A stretch of 25,546 bases of DNA from a virus. The stretch is taken from the IMG/VR virus record IMGVR_UViG_3300010293_000035, positions 1-25,546 of that record, one strand, 5' to 3'. The notes beneath the pieces are model-generated. The model was not told where the DNA came from, did not search any database, and saw only the letters and a list, made by a program, of their open reading frames with translations. The position numbers were made by a program, and so were the translations under genes. This document shows, piece after piece, positions 15,053 to 22,463 of this stretch (position 1 is its first letter; each line of letters starts with the position of its first letter).

Positions 15053-16425
15053 GCTGCCCTCCTGCCTTTGCCGCTCATGCGCTCCTCGATTGTCGGGCCA
15101 GCCTTCCAGTCGCGGAAGATGCGGTAGCCGAGAGCCGCAGCCGCGTGTCCCAGCGTGCCCTTCTGGTCATCCTCTTCTCGCGTGCCCTCGCGATAGGTCT
15201 GTCTCACAAGGTCGGTGACCAGCGGCTTTCCACGCTCCTCGTCCACCAGTAGCCGATCGCTGGACACAAAGGCGTTCACAGCCGCATGGCGATCAGGTTG
15301 CCACGGGTTCGTCTTCATCCATCGCGTGTCGTAGCCACGGCCCTTCGCGTGCCACGCTGTGCCGATCACACCGTTGCCAGCAGAGACGCCGATGATGTCG
15401 CGGTCGCTTCGTCCTGCGGCACCGCTGCTGCGATGGCCCTTCCCTGTGGCGTCGCCGTAGATCAGGCATGGGCCACGATGGTGCCCGAACTCCTTGAGCG
15501 CAACGTGACACGCATCCTCTGTGCTGGACGAGCGCGGTTGCAGCACCGCAAGAACGAGCAGCCGTGGATGCTGATACTGTGTCACGACAATCGTCATCGG
15601 ATTCACGTTGAAGTCGAAGCAGAACTCGATAGGCAAGTCGGGGTCTCGCATCTCGTAGACACCGCGTGCCACATGCTTGTCGCGCCGGAAGCCGGAGTAG
15701 ATGGCTCCCGTCGTGAGGTTCACGAACTCGCCGAAGATGTAGGCTTTGATGCGCTGCGGGTCGTAGTCCCTCATGAGGTCGTTGATGTAGTCCGGCGGAA
15801 GGTTGTCCGCGTTCTCGTAGGTGCTGGCGCGGAAGAGTTGGTAGTGCATCGCAAGCTCGGGCCGTGTCACAAGGCGGGACTCCCACCACTCCCAGAAGAA
15901 GCCGAAGCCCTCTGGTGTGCCAGCGATGTCGAAGCTGTTGGTGGCTCCCGGCACACGCAGACGCGAGAGCATCTTCTTCCACATCACCTCGATCTTCGAC
16001 ACCCGCGTGCGGAAGCACAGTTCGATCTCGTCGCCGAGGATGAACGGGAAGCCCGGCCCCATGTAGCGGTCGTAATTCTCGGCAGAGAGCAGGCGCATGT
16101 GACACTCGCGCCCGCCAAACGTGAAGGTCAACAGATGGTCGTCTTGCTTATAGTGGTGCGGGATGCGGTAGGAGTCGAACAGGTCCATCAAGTTCGGCTG
16201 CACGAGGTTGGAGATCATGTCGTAGGTGGGCGCGAGGTACACTCCCGGCGACTTGCGGCTCATGTAGCGGTGGTTCTGCTCGATGCGACGCAGCAGCTTC
16301 GCGCGCAGGCCGTGAGACTTGCCAGCACCCATGCCAGCTACCATCAGGCCGTGCTTGGCGTCCGACTCTGCGAATTGAATCTGCGTCGGATTGAGTTCCA
16401 CCAGCGCATCCACGGCGCGGCTCAT
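15049..16425 (-). CDS. terL: Terminase large subunit (DNA packaging ATPase and nuclease)
   Basis: 458 residues from ATG 16425, overlapping the small-subunit stop (ATGA). The ATPase half has Walker A GMGAGKS at residues 31-37, Walker B-type FILGDE at ~128-133 and coupling motif AGT at 168-170. The C-terminal RNase-H-like nuclease has its first acidic residue in CFDFNVNP (D271) and the second in LIYGDATGKG (D325). It cuts the DNA concatemer and pumps DNA into the prohead through the portal, the next large gene downstream. Length is normal to slightly short. Nothing appears disrupted. Confidence 0.93.
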   Translation of the reverse strand: MSRAVDALVELNPTQIQFAESDAKHGLMVAGMGAGKSHGLRAKLLRRIEQNHRYMSRKSPGVYLAPTYDMISNLVQPNLMDLFDSYRIPHHYKQDDHLLTFTFGGRECHMRLLSAENYDRYMGPGFPFILGDEIELCFRTRVSKIEVMWKKMLSRLRVPGATNSFDIAGTPEGFGFFWEWWESRLVTRPELAMHYQLFRASTYENADNLPPDYINDLMRDYDPQRIKAYIFGEFVNLTTGAIYSGFRRDKHVARGVYEMRDPDLPIEFCFDFNVNPMTIVVTQYQHPRLLVLAVLQPRSSSTEDACHVALKEFGHHRGPCLIYGDATGKGHRSSGAAGRSDRDIIGVSAGNGVIGTAWHAKGRGYDTRWMKTNPWQPDRHAAVNAFVSSDRLLVDEERGKPLVTDLVRQTYREGTREEDDQKGTLGHAAAALGYRIFRDWKAGPTIEERMSGKGRRAA

Positions 16426-16913
16426 GCTTCGTCCTTCGTCTTGCGTGGCACGAACTTGAAGCCCACAACCTCAACCGCATCGCTCGGCTCGTCTCCAATT
16501 CCGGCCCGCCTCTGCTGGTCCACGATCTCGGGATTGAAGTGGGCGTTGCGGCGGTCAAGCCAGTAGCGGATCATCGGGCCGTCGCCGCCACGCACCAGCT
16601 TGAGGCCAGCCGTGACAACAAGGGCCCTCGCTTGTGCAAGGGCCTGTCTCACGAGGAAGTCCACCGCCTCGTCACGCTGTCGCCGCTTCGCAAGTGTGTC
16701 TGGCACGACGTTTGCAAGGAAGCAGGCATCGTCGATGCTGAGACTGCTTTGAATGCCTCTCAGTATCAATTCGAGGCGTTCATCCGTGAGTTGAACGTGC
16801 GGCTTCCGAGGCTTGATCGCAGATGGTGTCACAGGAAGGTTCGTAGCGTCCTTGGCGGCAGCTTTGCGGCTCCGTCTCACGGGCTTGGGTTCGGGCTGCT
16901 TTGGCTTTGCCAT
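16422..16913 (-). CDS. terS: Terminase small subunit
   Basis: 163 residues from ATG 16913. The N-terminus is basic and disordered (KPKQPEPKPVRRSRK). The middle has a helix-turn-helix-like segment SSLSIDDACFLANVV and TLAKRRQRDEAVDFLVRQ, and later LVRGGDGPMIRYWLDRRN. This is the usual layout of small terminase subunits that bind the packaging start. It directly precedes and overlaps terL. A GTGACAC heptamer encodes PVTP near residue 30. The start has only a weak ribosome-binding site, and the FolE stop is 14 bases upstream, so coupling is likely. Confidence 0.75.
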   Translation of the reverse strand: MAKPKQPEPKPVRRSRKAAAKDATNLPVTPSAIKPRKPHVQLTDERLELILRGIQSSLSIDDACFLANVVPDTLAKRRQRDEAVDFLVRQALAQARALVVTAGLKLVRGGDGPMIRYWLDRRNAHFNPEIVDQQRRAGIGDEPSDAVEVVGFKFVPRKTKDEA

Positions 16914-16927
16914 GACAGGTAGAAACC

Positions 16928-17494
16928 TCAGCGAATGAGAGCGGTGAACTCGGACCTCGCCGATTCGCTTGTCATGAAGATGCCACGAAGGGCACTCGTG
17001 ACCGTCTGCTGGCCTTGTGTAGCGACCCCACGACTCTCCATGCACAAGTGACGGCAGCGGAGTACCACGGCCACCCCAAGCGGCTCCAGATTCTTCTGCA
17101 AGGCATCAGCAATCTGATTGCCGAGGCGCTCTTGCACTTGCAGGCGGCGTGCGAAGACTCGTGACACGCGAGTCAGCTTGCTGAGGCCCACCACTTTCCC
17201 TTGCGGAATGTATCCGATGTCAGCGACTCCGAAGAACGGAGCGAGGTGGTGTTCGCAATGCGAGTAGATGGGTATGTCGCGGACGACAACCAGTTGGCTG
17301 TGTTGGCCGACATAGTGTTCAGCACCGTCCTCGAACACCTTGAGGACGCTCTCCACGTCCTCGTCGTATCCACCGAACCACTCGCCCCAAGCCTTCGCGA
17401 CGCGCTTCGGTGTCTCTTCGAGTCCACCTCGTGCCACAGGTTCGATGAGTCGCACCAAAGCGGAGGCGATCACCAGAGCAGCCTTGTCGTTCAT
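16928..17494 (-). CDS. folE: GTP cyclohydrolase I
   Basis: 188 residues from ATG 17494, overlapping the QueE stop (ATGA). FolE opens GTP to 7,8-dihydroneopterin triphosphate, the first step of 7-deazaguanine (and folate) synthesis. Family motifs are clear: ETPKRVAKAW near residue 27, IPIYSHCEHHLAPFFG with zinc ligands C80 and H83, GYIPQGKVVGLSKL, RLQVQERLGNQIA and RHLCMESRGV with the third zinc ligand C151. The length is the normal bacterial size. In this cassette it supplies substrate for QueD. It is the most downstream gene of the modification set and abuts the terminase genes. Confidence 0.95.
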   Translation of the reverse strand: MNDKAALVIASALVRLIEPVARGGLEETPKRVAKAWGEWFGGYDEDVESVLKVFEDGAEHYVGQHSQLVVVRDIPIYSHCEHHLAPFFGVADIGYIPQGKVVGLSKLTRVSRVFARRLQVQERLGNQIADALQKNLEPLGVAVVLRCRHLCMESRGVATQGQQTVTSALRGIFMTSESARSEFTALIR

Positions 17495-18153
17495 TCCAGC
17501 CCCATCAGCTTGTGGGTTTGCAGACTCAGACGCCAGCCGGCCAAGTCGGGATTGGAAAGCAGTTCCTGCGCTGCGACCCAGCAGTCACGAGAGGCAGACA
17601 CCTCTCCTTTGCCGTGTGTCACGTCGATGGGCTGGATGAAGTGGGCATCGGCTTTGATGCCGACAGTCTCAGGATTGACAGTCCGCCCGTCCGGTGTCGG
17701 GAGCCACGGCCACAAGAGCTTCAGCGTGTGGCAGTAGCCGAGGATGAGGTTGTCCAGCGTCTTCGGAGAGCAGACGATGTGGATGCTCGCCACGCGCCGG
17801 AACTTCGGTGACACGGTGCCATTGGTTTCCACGTTGATCTTGAAGTAGAGTGCTCGCAGACGGTCGACGAGGGGCTGATCGAGTTGCAGCAGCGGCTCTC
17901 CGCCCGTGAAGGTGACGCTTCGAATGTGGCCTGCCGCGTTGCGGATGCGGTCCACCAGTTCATCCAAGGTGTCGGAGAAGTTCCGCTTGAAGTTGGTGTC
18001 ACAGATGCGGCACTTGGCTTCGGCGCGATGGTGTTCGTTGCCGTCCCAGAGGTTGCAGCCAGCGAAGCGGACGAACACGGTCGGCTCCCCGGCTTTCGAT
18101 CCCTCGCCTTGGATGCTGAGGAACACGCTGGTCAAGTGATAGCGGTCGCTCAT
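17491..18153 (-). CDS. queE: 7-carboxy-7-deazaguanine synthase (radical SAM)
   Basis: 220 residues from ATG 18153, overlapping QueD's stop (ATGA) with GGAGG nine bases before. QueE contracts 6-carboxytetrahydropterin to CDG using a [4Fe-4S] cluster and SAM. Visible: IQGEGSKAGEPTVFVRF at residues 14-30, the cluster motif C33-x14-C48-x2-C51 (the extended C-x14-C-x2-C form known for Burkholderia QueE), TFTGGEPLLQ (SAM-binding GGEP at ~84-87), NVETNGT and CSPK. All key residues are present. CDG would be the last product made by the genes visible here, since QueC is absent. Confidence 0.95.
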   Translation of the reverse strand: MSDRYHLTSVFLSIQGEGSKAGEPTVFVRFAGCNLWDGNEHHRAEAKCRICDTNFKRNFSDTLDELVDRIRNAAGHIRSVTFTGGEPLLQLDQPLVDRLRALYFKINVETNGTVSPKFRRVASIHIVCSPKTLDNLILGYCHTLKLLWPWLPTPDGRTVNPETVGIKADAHFIQPIDVTHGKGEVSASRDCWVAAQELLSNPDLAGWRLSLQTHKLMGLE

Positions 18154-18617
18154 GCTGTGGCACCTCCGTGTCGCGGCAACATCATCTCCTCGGCGTTGTC
18201 CAAGGAGCAGGACGCGACGCAGTTCTCAGTCTCCTCGATCTCCACACGGATGCACACGCAACCCAGCGGGCCAAGTAGGTCGGGCAGCACATCACAGAGC
18301 AGATGCTCGGCCATGCCCTCGGCGGTCGGCGGGCCTTCCGGCATGATGTAGCGACGCATGTCCATCGAGTCGATGAGGTTCAACACATCTCGATCGGTCC
18401 GGTCGGCGATGAAAGCGTGATCCCAGTTCTCGTCAATCCACCCCTTCACGGCCCGCTTCACGTCGGCGAAGTCGAGAACCATGCCCTCCTTCGTCTCGGG
18501 TGCCACGATGGTGACACGGAGGACGTAGTTGTGGCCGTGGAGGTTGCGGCATCCGCCCTTGTGCAGCGGGAGTCGGTGCCCAGCACAGAACGGGATGCGT
18601 CGGGTGATCGTCAGCAT
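18150..18617 (-). CDS. queD: 6-carboxy-5,6,7,8-tetrahydropterin synthase
   Basis: 155 residues from ATG 18617 with AAAGGGG seven bases before; the frame extends upstream, but that part is a shadow of the transporter gene. QueD converts dihydroneopterin triphosphate to carboxytetrahydropterin. Zinc ligands are H14 (FCAGHRL) and H27/H29 (LHGHNY), and the catalytic Cys is C23 (HKGGCRNLHGH). VLDFADVKRAVKGWIDE, DHAF, GPPTAEGMAEHL and EIEETENC complete the family pattern. It overlaps the transporter stop by seven bases. Confidence 0.93.
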   Translation of the reverse strand: MLTITRRIPFCAGHRLPLHKGGCRNLHGHNYVLRVTIVAPETKEGMVLDFADVKRAVKGWIDENWDHAFIADRTDRDVLNLIDSMDMRRYIMPEGPPTAEGMAEHLLCDVLPDLLGPLGCVCIRVEIEETENCVASCSLDNAEEMMLPRHGGATA

Positions 18618-19123
18618 GTTTGGCCCCTTTTGGTTTTGGTGACACGGGTGAGAATGAAGACCCAAGCAACGCCACCGACGAACTTGTAAGCCCACTGCTG
18701 GATTGAAAGCGCAGGGACGATGACAGCGAAAGCGACGAGCGGGAACACCACGGAATCGACAGCCGCAGAAGCAGCGTTCGAGGCGTTCATCCGCCACGCC
18801 CTGCTTCTGTTACTGAGGCCGTGGTACACAAAGGCGTCAGCGGCTCCAGCGGCAGCGAAGCTCACGAACGAGGCGACGGCGACACGCCATGAGTAGGGGT
18901 TCGCGAGCATGGAGAACACCGACCCTCCAGCCACCAGCATTGCCATCCGGCTCCACAACGAAGGCCCTCGCCACCTCTCGTGCAGCGTGTCACGAACCGT
19001 GAGGTCGAATGGTATCAACACGAAAGCGGTGAACGGGAGCGCAGACTGGCCGTAGGTGTTGACAACCATGTTCGCAGCTACCGCCGATGATAGATAGAGA
19101 ACGATGATCCACGCGGTGTTCAT
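18611..19123 (-). CDS. Queuosine-precursor transporter (YhhQ/VUT family)
   Basis: 170 residues from ATG 19123, with GGAGG seven bases upstream. The protein is an integral membrane protein with about five to six hydrophobic segments: IIVLYLSSAVAANMVVNTY, LPFTAFVLIPFDL, MAMLVAGGSVFSMLA, VASFVSFAAAGAADAFVYHG, DSVVFPLVAFAVIVPALS and YKFVGGVAWVFILTRV. FDLTVRDTLHERW between segments two and three, and MNASNAASAAVDSVVFP, fit the YhhQ/VUT family, which imports preQ0 or preQ1. It sits inside the deazaguanine cassette, between QueD and the QueD-like gene. This would let the phage take up free precursor through the host inner membrane. Confidence 0.78.
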   Translation of the reverse strand: MNTAWIIVLYLSSAVAANMVVNTYGQSALPFTAFVLIPFDLTVRDTLHERWRGPSLWSRMAMLVAGGSVFSMLANPYSWRVAVASFVSFAAAGAADAFVYHGLSNRSRAWRMNASNAASAAVDSVVFPLVAFAVIVPALSIQQWAYKFVGGVAWVFILTRVTKTKRGQTC

Positions 19124-19467
19124 CGGAAAGCCTCCACCCTTGCGCCGTGAGCGTGGTCCTCCCAAACCTCGCACGCCGTGTCACAGCCACACATCGACCC
19201 CATCGCTTCCATGATGTTCCGCGCCCACGTCTCGCACGACCAGCGAGGCGTCTCGCTGTTGTCACGCAACAGGCCTCGGATCACAGCGTCGAGTCGTTCA
19301 CGAACGTCGTGGAACTCAAGCTCTCTCTCTTCGTGTGACACCACAGCCTCGAATCGAACACGGAAAGCGTGGAAGTGCTGACACCTCAAGTAGGCTCGAT
19401 GGTCGGGTGCGGTTGTCCACGCATGTGAAGCGAAGAACTCGGTGGCGACGATGATTCTCGTGTTCAT
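19120..19467 (-). CDS. Second, divergent QueD-like (T-fold) protein
   Basis: 115 residues from ATG 19467, overlapping the DpdA stop (ATGA). Pattern parallels QueD: FFASH with H15 as first zinc ligand, then RCQHFHAF with C29 and H31/H33 as candidate catalytic Cys and zinc ligands, EERELEFHDVRERLDAVI (like the DF-x2-VK segment), SCETWARNIMEAM (like PTAENLA) and CEVWEDHAHGARVE (like the final Glu motif). The Cys-to-His spacing is C-x-H rather than C-x3-H. The family resemblance is seen by eye. It may carry out a step on CDG or another pterin/deazaguanine intermediate; a duplicate QueD is the plain alternative. Confidence 0.65.
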   Translation of the reverse strand: MNTRIIVATEFFASHAWTTAPDHRAYLRCQHFHAFRVRFEAVVSHEERELEFHDVRERLDAVIRGLLRDNSETPRWSCETWARNIMEAMGSMCGCDTACEVWEDHAHGARVEAFR

Positions 19468-20378
19468 TCGAACGGGCTCCTCACTTCTTCTTCGGCTTCG
19501 AAGAGATAGCGTCCGATTTTGGTGTGGCACATCGCATTGAACACGCGAACACCATAGCGGCTGAACATGAAACGAGAGTAGCGGATGTTCGACCTCAACG
19601 TGACACGGCCCATGATGTTTTCATCCTTGGGTTCATCCTTGCCTCCAGAGAGCTTTCGAAACTCATCTGGAAGCCTGTGATGGCTGCTCCCATAGCGGTT
19701 CGATTGCTTTTCGAGATCAGCAGATGTGACACCCATTGTCGCCAACGCTCTCCTCTGTGAGAGCGTCAACGGAATTCTCTTGAACACCTTGCCGCTCGGC
19801 CTCTCGGTGTCGAAAACTCCACCGCCCGTGTAGACTGTGAGAAGTCCATAGCGGTAGCCGCTCACCGCGTTCGACGAGTCGCACGAATAGGGCCGGAACC
19901 TGCAGAGCATGTCGTGATTGGTGTAGCCGAGCCAATGAACTCGCCGACCTCTTGACCACGAGTGCTTGAGTGCCACATAGGACTTCGGCGAATGCAGTCG
20001 GTGTGGCCTTCGCAGTCCAGCAAGTGCCACGTACTCGCTGAACTCGAAAAGCTCATCGAGACGCTGCTCGTCGTCTCCCCACACATGAATGGGGACGGGC
20101 TTCAGCCCTTCGGACAACATGACACGGAGGTTCTCTGCTGTCGCCTCGGGATTGCCAACCACATCGAGCGCCATGTAGCCGTGAAGGTAGCTGCCCCACT
20201 TGTGCAAGAAGGCCATGTAGTCGTCGAGCTTGATCGTCCATCCAGCGTTGAGTGCTGTGAATCCACCGCTGTCGAGGAGCCACAAGAACCCCGGCCTCTC
20301 GAACATGGCCTGCAGCGTTTCGTCAGGAAGGTCGCCGAAGTAGGCGTAGCTGATGAGAACATGGTTGGGGTCTTGCAT
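19464..20378 (-). CDS. dpdA: DNA guanine transglycosylase, DpdA type
   Basis: 304 residues from ATG 20378, coupled to the ParB-like stop (TGATG); a GTG nine codons upstream is less likely. It is related to tRNA-guanine transglycosylases, which swap guanine for a 7-deazaguanine. Motifs: LLDSGGFTAL (D36, general base region, ~34-43), YMALDVVGNP, PIHVWGDDEQ, VALAGLRR, RVHWLGYT and SCDSSN with D167 as candidate nucleophile. The C-terminal part (SNIRYSRFMF, ACN-type zinc site not visible) is basic. The zinc-binding C-x-C-x2-C cluster of tRNA TGT was not seen, as expected for DNA-acting DpdA proteins. It would insert the modified base after replication. Confidence 0.85.
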   Translation of the reverse strand: MQDPNHVLISYAYFGDLPDETLQAMFERPGFLWLLDSGGFTALNAGWTIKLDDYMAFLHKWGSYLHGYMALDVVGNPEATAENLRVMLSEGLKPVPIHVWGDDEQRLDELFEFSEYVALAGLRRPHRLHSPKSYVALKHSWSRGRRVHWLGYTNHDMLCRFRPYSCDSSNAVSGYRYGLLTVYTGGGVFDTERPSGKVFKRIPLTLSQRRALATMGVTSADLEKQSNRYGSSHHRLPDEFRKLSGGKDEPKDENIMGRVTLRSNIRYSRFMFSRYGVRVFNAMCHTKIGRYLFEAEEEVRSPFE

Positions 20379-20962
20379 CAGTAGAGAACCACCTTGAAGC
20401 CCCACCCATTCTGCTCCATCGTGTCACGGATTGCGGACTCGACTTCACTTCCGAGGTTCTGTGGGATGCCTTCGATCTTCACGCTTTTCGTGTCACTTGT
20501 TGGGTCGTAGGGTTCAATGTCCAGCTTGGCCGGATGCCGGGAGGTGCCAGCGATGAGTTCATCGATGTCCCTTTCGCTGAAACCAGTCGCCGCCAACAGG
20601 TCGTCTTCGAGCTTCTGGATCGTTGCCGCAAGCGAGCCGAAATCCCACTCGGCAAGCTCGGCGGTTCGGTTGTCCGCGATGGCGTATGCAACAGCCTCGC
20701 TCCCCGATAGCCTGCTGCGTGCCACATCGATCTCCACCCACCCCAACGCACGAGCCGCGATGAGTGTGCCGTTGCCAGCGATCACCACGTTGTCGGCCCC
20801 GACCACGATGGGACGCTGCTGGCCGAAGCGGGCGAGGCTCCCCTTGATGGCTTCGAGATTCCGCTCGTTGTGTTGCCTGAGGTTGCTGGGGTCGATGATG
20901 AGGGAGTCGGTCGCCACTCGCTCCACAACCACGGCGTCTTGTTTCTTGCCTGTCTTCGCCAT
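20378..20962 (-). CDS. ParB/sulfiredoxin-like domain protein next to DpdA
   Basis: 194 residues from ATG 20962, with GAGGG eight bases upstream and GTGACAC directly against the ATG. The N-terminal ~120 residues form the ParB/Srx fold: NLRQHNER (27-34), GQQRPIVV (47-54), IAGNGTLIAARALGW (61-75) and ADNRTAELAEWD (96-107). The AGNG-type motif replaces the GERR of partition ParB proteins, as in phage ParB domains linked with DNA modification. No DNA-binding helix-turn-helix is obvious after it. The C-terminus contains IRDTMEQNGWGFKVVLY. Bacterial DpdB, partner of DpdA, is also reported to be ParB-like, so a partner role is plausible. An independent nuclease or methylase-associated role is the alternative. 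Confidence 0.75.
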   Translation of the reverse strand: MAKTGKKQDAVVVERVATDSLIIDPSNLRQHNERNLEAIKGSLARFGQQRPIVVGADNVVIAGNGTLIAARALGWVEIDVARSRLSGSEAVAYAIADNRTAELAEWDFGSLAATIQKLEDDLLAATGFSERDIDELIAGTSRHPAKLDIEPYDPTSDTKSVKIEGIPQNLGSEVESAIRDTMEQNGWGFKVVLY

Positions 20963-20965
20963 GTG

Positions 20966-21205
20966 TCACGCCCTCGGAGTCTGGAGGCTGATGTGGACTC
21001 CGCGAAGCGGCTTCGGTGTCATCTGCGGGGCGGGCCGCCCTGTGGTTTCCTGCTGGGATTCCACGCGCCACAGGCTTTCACCGGGAGCGGAGGATGCGCT
21101 GATGTAACCAACGGCCTGTCCGGTCTTGCGCTGCAAGTCGTTCAGCAGCGTGAGGATGGCAAGCTCCGTGGTGGCTCGCTCCTTGTCGATGTCCTGTTGT
21201 GTCAC
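20966..21205 (-). CDS. Small protein between RuvC and ParB-like gene
   Basis: 79 residues. The start is GTG at 21205, which lies in a GTGACAC heptamer and overlaps the RuvC TGA (GTGA). It begins TQQDIDKERATTELAILTLL, a helix, followed by LQRKTGQAVGYISASSA and a Pro-rich end (RPAPQMTPKPLRGVHISLQT). It ends with RA and the stop in AGGGCGTGA, the junction shared with 9111-9518. Function not recognised. Confidence 0.5.
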   Translation of the reverse strand: MTQQDIDKERATTELAILTLLNDLQRKTGQAVGYISASSAPGESLWRVESQQETTGRPAPQMTPKPLRGVHISLQTPRA

Positions 21206-21696
21206 GATCCGATCTCCTTGGCTTGTGGATAAGTGTGGCACGCAAGATCGAGAATCCACAGCGCGTCAGCTTCGTTGTCGTCGACTGGCCTCCAGCCTCG
21301 GAGCTTCGCCGCGCCGATCATCTTCTCCTTGTCGCAGTTGCCCTTTCCTGTTGCGTGCTTCTTGATCTCGGACGGAGTGAAGTGCGTGTGCTGGATGTTG
21401 TGCTGGGCGCACCACGCTTGCAGAATCATCTCCAGCCCGCCGTAGATGTGGGCCGCTTGCGTGTTGGTGTGTCCACGCTGGCCGTGGTGTTCAACCTTCT
21501 CGTAGGCAACGAGAAACGGCCTCCACCCCTGAGAGTGAAGGCCGTCGAGCCATTGCCAGAATCGAAGGCCGCGCATCCCCGGCGACTCTCCCTTGCGAAC
21601 TCCGATGTAGGCGCTACCGCTGTGGATCACAGTCCCAGCAGAGAACGCCCATCCGAAGGTCGTGCCGAGATCGACGCCGAGGATGCAACGTGCCAC
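21202..21696 (-). CDS. RuvC-like Holliday junction resolvase
   Basis: 164 residues from GTG 21696 with AAGGAG seven bases before; the start lies in GTGGCAC. The RNase-H fold is recognised by ILGVDLGTTFGWAF with D9, VAYEKVEHHG with E66, AAHIYGGLEMILQAW, THFTPSEIKKHATGKGNCDK and DDNEADALWILDLA with D144. These are the RuvC catalytic carboxylates (Asp, Glu, Asp). It likely resolves branched DNA during late replication so the concatemer can be packaged. Its stop overlaps the next GTG start. Confidence 0.88.
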   Translation of the reverse strand: MARCILGVDLGTTFGWAFSAGTVIHSGSAYIGVRKGESPGMRGLRFWQWLDGLHSQGWRPFLVAYEKVEHHGQRGHTNTQAAHIYGGLEMILQAWCAQHNIQHTHFTPSEIKKHATGKGNCDKEKMIGAAKLRGWRPVDDNEADALWILDLACHTYPQAKEIGS

Positions 21697-21700
21697 GCCC

Positions 21701-22249
21701 CTACTCCTTCACGGCAGCGGCCACCACCTCGGAGGGCAGCGCCGACTTACCGGTCATGATCTCGCCGCTCTTCGTGTTGACGACCGTGACACGGAGAACG
21801 CCATCCTCCTCGCTGACCTTGGCCTCGTAGCAGTAGGAGTCGGCAAACAGCGGCGCACGCTTGGCCCAGCCGTTCACGCTGTCCACGCGCTCGGACAACC
21901 ACTCGACGTTGTGTTCGACGAACTGGATCGCGGCCTGCATCCGCAGCACCTCGTTCATCTTCTCGGCGGTGACGAGGCCCTCGCGGGCCTTCTTCTCGAT
22001 GCCGCGCATCATCCGCCAGAACTCAGCCCAGCCGCCCGTGGCCGTCATCTCAGCGGAGTCGACGATGGCGCAGACCTCGCGGTAATAGGGAGCGAGGTCG
22101 CTCCCGGCCTGCTCCTCCTTCGGCACGATGGAAGCGGCCACCACCTCCACGCCTTCATCAGGGGCCTTGGGGACATGCTTGCTGTGGGCGTCGACGCGCT
22201 GCACGGTCTTCATCGTGCCACCACCCTTGTCACTCTTCGGCTTCGTCAT
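21701..22249 (-). CDS. Hypothetical protein, helical middle and beta C-terminus
   Basis: 182 residues from ATG 22249, with GGAGG six bases upstream. The first ~50 residues are basic and disordered (KSDKGGGTMKTVQRVDAHSK). The middle is helical (FWRMMRGIEKKAREGLV, MNEVLRMQAAIQFVEHNVEW), and the end is a beta hairpin (LRVTVVNTKSGEIMTG). The end provides the ribosome-binding site of the RuvC gene. No family recognised. Position among nucleic acid enzymes suggests a DNA- or replication-linked role. Confidence 0.6.
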   Translation of the reverse strand: MTKPKSDKGGGTMKTVQRVDAHSKHVPKAPDEGVEVVAASIVPKEEQAGSDLAPYYREVCAIVDSAEMTATGGWAEFWRMMRGIEKKAREGLVTAEKMNEVLRMQAAIQFVEHNVEWLSERVDSVNGWAKRAPLFADSYCYEAKVSEEDGVLRVTVVNTKSGEIMTGKSALPSEVVAAAVKE

Positions 22250-22463
22250 GAGGAACCTCCATGGAGAACATATCTCCGGTTGAATTGGTGCGCTGCTGCT
22301 TCTGCTTCGGATACTCCCGATGCAAAGTGGAAGCGGCCTCGCGTGTGAGAATCTGCTCAAGGGTTCGAAAGCGTTGGTTCATCGAGTCCTCGTCAGCAAA
22401 GCTCTCGTGACACACACGATCACGACCTTGCCAGACGATTCGATAGGGCCTGTCGAGTTTCAC
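22230..22463 (-). CDS. Small basic hypothetical protein
   Basis: 77 residues from GTG 22463, overlapping the upstream TGA (GTGA), with GGAGGACGAG directly before. Sequence is basic with RPYRIVWQGRDRVCHESFA, MNQRFRTLEQILTREAAST and Gln/Lys-rich RE-YPKQKQQRTNS. It may bind nucleic acid, but no motif shows this. It overlaps the next gene by 20 bases. Confidence 0.5.
   Translation of the reverse strand: MKLDRPYRIVWQGRDRVCHESFADEDSMNQRFRTLEQILTREAASTLHREYPKQKQQRTNSTGDMFSMEVPHDEAEE

Noticed and set aside
15286-16566. Plus-strand open frame opposite terL
   Set aside because: Shadow of terL; the terL frame has Walker A, Walker B and nuclease motifs.
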